Below, piece after piece: positions 15,250-15,697 of a stretch of DNA of 15,697 nucleotides. A model generated the notes under the pieces. The model was not told the DNA's origin and searched no databases. It saw only the letters and a list, made by a program, of their open reading frames with translations. The stretch is from Cardiobacteriales bacterium. GTDB taxonomy: Bacteria > Pseudomonadota > Gammaproteobacteria > Cardiobacteriales > Wohlfahrtiimonadaceae. The stretch's first letter is position 1. Each line of letters opens with the position of its first letter. The stretch spans positions 1 through 15,697 of the forward strand of contig JASLFR010000065.1 of assembly GCA_030150565.1 (NCBI GenBank). Direction: 5' to 3'. The translations under genes and the position numbers were made by a program.

Positions 15250-15588
15250 CTAATTAAATATCTTTTTGATTATATTGAGAAAGCCTTTCCCCTCTCTCTC
15301 TTCTTCTTTCGCTTCTCTATCCTCATCTCTATAGACTCGCTCTTTATGGGTGATATTGGTCTCATCAATCCAGCTATCATCCATCAATTTACTCCCTTGA
15401 GGACACCAACGATCGGTATAGGTTACCCTCCCCTTACTATCGACACACTTACTAAGGCGCCCCTGCTGTCGTGTCGATTCAAATGTTTCGTCAAGAATAA
15501 CCCCCTCTGCGTTCACACTCCCGAAAAGAGTGGTAAGCAGGAGTAGAAGTGAAGCAACACCTCTCTCCCCTCCTCTTCGATTCCCCAT
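15250..15588 (-). CDS. Small secreted protein with Cys-X13-Cys core (DUF4124-like), paralogue B
   Basis: I cannot assign a function. The 112-residue protein starts MGNRRGGERGVASLLLLLTT with a signal peptide probably cut after SVNA (residue 27). Its core SKCVDSKGRVTYTDRWCPQGSK (Cys48 and Cys62) matches paralogue A with identical cysteine spacing. The tail differs: it is strongly charged (DEDREAKEEEREGKG) and ends in a short amphipathic NIIKKIF. I use the ATG at 15588, ten bases after AAGGAG; an in-frame TTG at 15597 sits almost on that site and is unlikely. The 109 bases beyond the start to the right edge hold no gene I can support; CATAAT at about 15650 is a weak -10 candidate. It is probably the first gene of a two-gene unit. 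Confidence 0.75.
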   Translation of the reverse strand: MGNRRGGERGVASLLLLLTTLFGSVNAEGVILDETFESTRQQGRLSKCVDSKGRVTYTDRWCPQGSKLMDDSWIDETNITHKERVYRDEDREAKEEEREGKGFLNIIKKIFN

Positions 15589-15697
15589 CTTTTCCAAACT
15601 CCTTCACGACTCTTTAAAAAATTTCTTCAATCTCCCCCATTATGCAATTAATCAGCGGTAAATGCTCCCTTTTCGCGATAAAAGTGTGTGATAAGAT

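Noticed and set aside
1..15697. CRISPR arrays, insertion sequences, tRNA or rRNA genes, and uptake-sequence repeats
   Set aside because: I saw no regularly spaced repeats, transposase motifs, cloverleaf sequences or recurrent 9-10 base words on either strand by reading alone.

Overview
The window looks like an ordinary chromosomal segment of a Gram-negative gammaproteobacterium. The evidence is a periplasmic chaperone SurA, an FtnA-type ferritin, a ProQ/FinO RNA chaperone, a SPOR-domain protein just after argS, and GyrA and SSB sequences that can be numbered residue for residue against the E. coli proteins. The base composition is moderate (about 45% G+C by eye). The gene order does not match the enteric arrangement. 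A lineage such as Cardiobacteriales (Ignatzschineria/Wohlfahrtiimonas type) would fit, but this is a guess and was not tested. I see no phage, insertion sequence, CRISPR array, tRNA or rRNA.

Left part (1-5880): the N-terminal third of metE runs off the left edge on the minus strand. It is preceded by a clear SAM-I (S-box) riboswitch with its intrinsic terminator and a promoter. Then come a minus-strand MATE efflux transporter and, divergent from it, a ferritin gene with its own terminator. A HAD class IIA hydrolase follows on the plus strand. It converges on a minus-strand rsmA-ppx pair, and the stop codons of the hydrolase and ppx overlap in one TTAA.

Middle (5881-11042): surA lies on the minus strand and ends at a strong terminator, so it is separated from rsmA. 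Divergent from surA, a plus-strand run holds proQ, argS, a SPOR-domain membrane protein and ssb. ssb has its own near-consensus promoter and a strong terminator.

Right part (11043-15697): a stand-alone patatin-like phospholipase converges on gyrA across a shared hairpin. gyrA has a perfect extended -10 promoter. Upstream of gyrA, on the same strand but behind another terminator, are two small secreted paralogues with a conserved Cys-X13-Cys core resembling DUF4124.

Most genes are housekeeping: methionine synthesis, rRNA methylation, outer-membrane protein folding, arginyl-tRNA charging, DNA binding and topology. The points most worth a second look are the SAM-I riboswitch on a proteobacterial metE, a leucine at GyrA position 83 (the classic quinolone-resistance position), the tandem secreted paralogues, and a terminator-like hairpin embedded in the 3' end of ppx. 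I did not find a convincing new multi-gene system.
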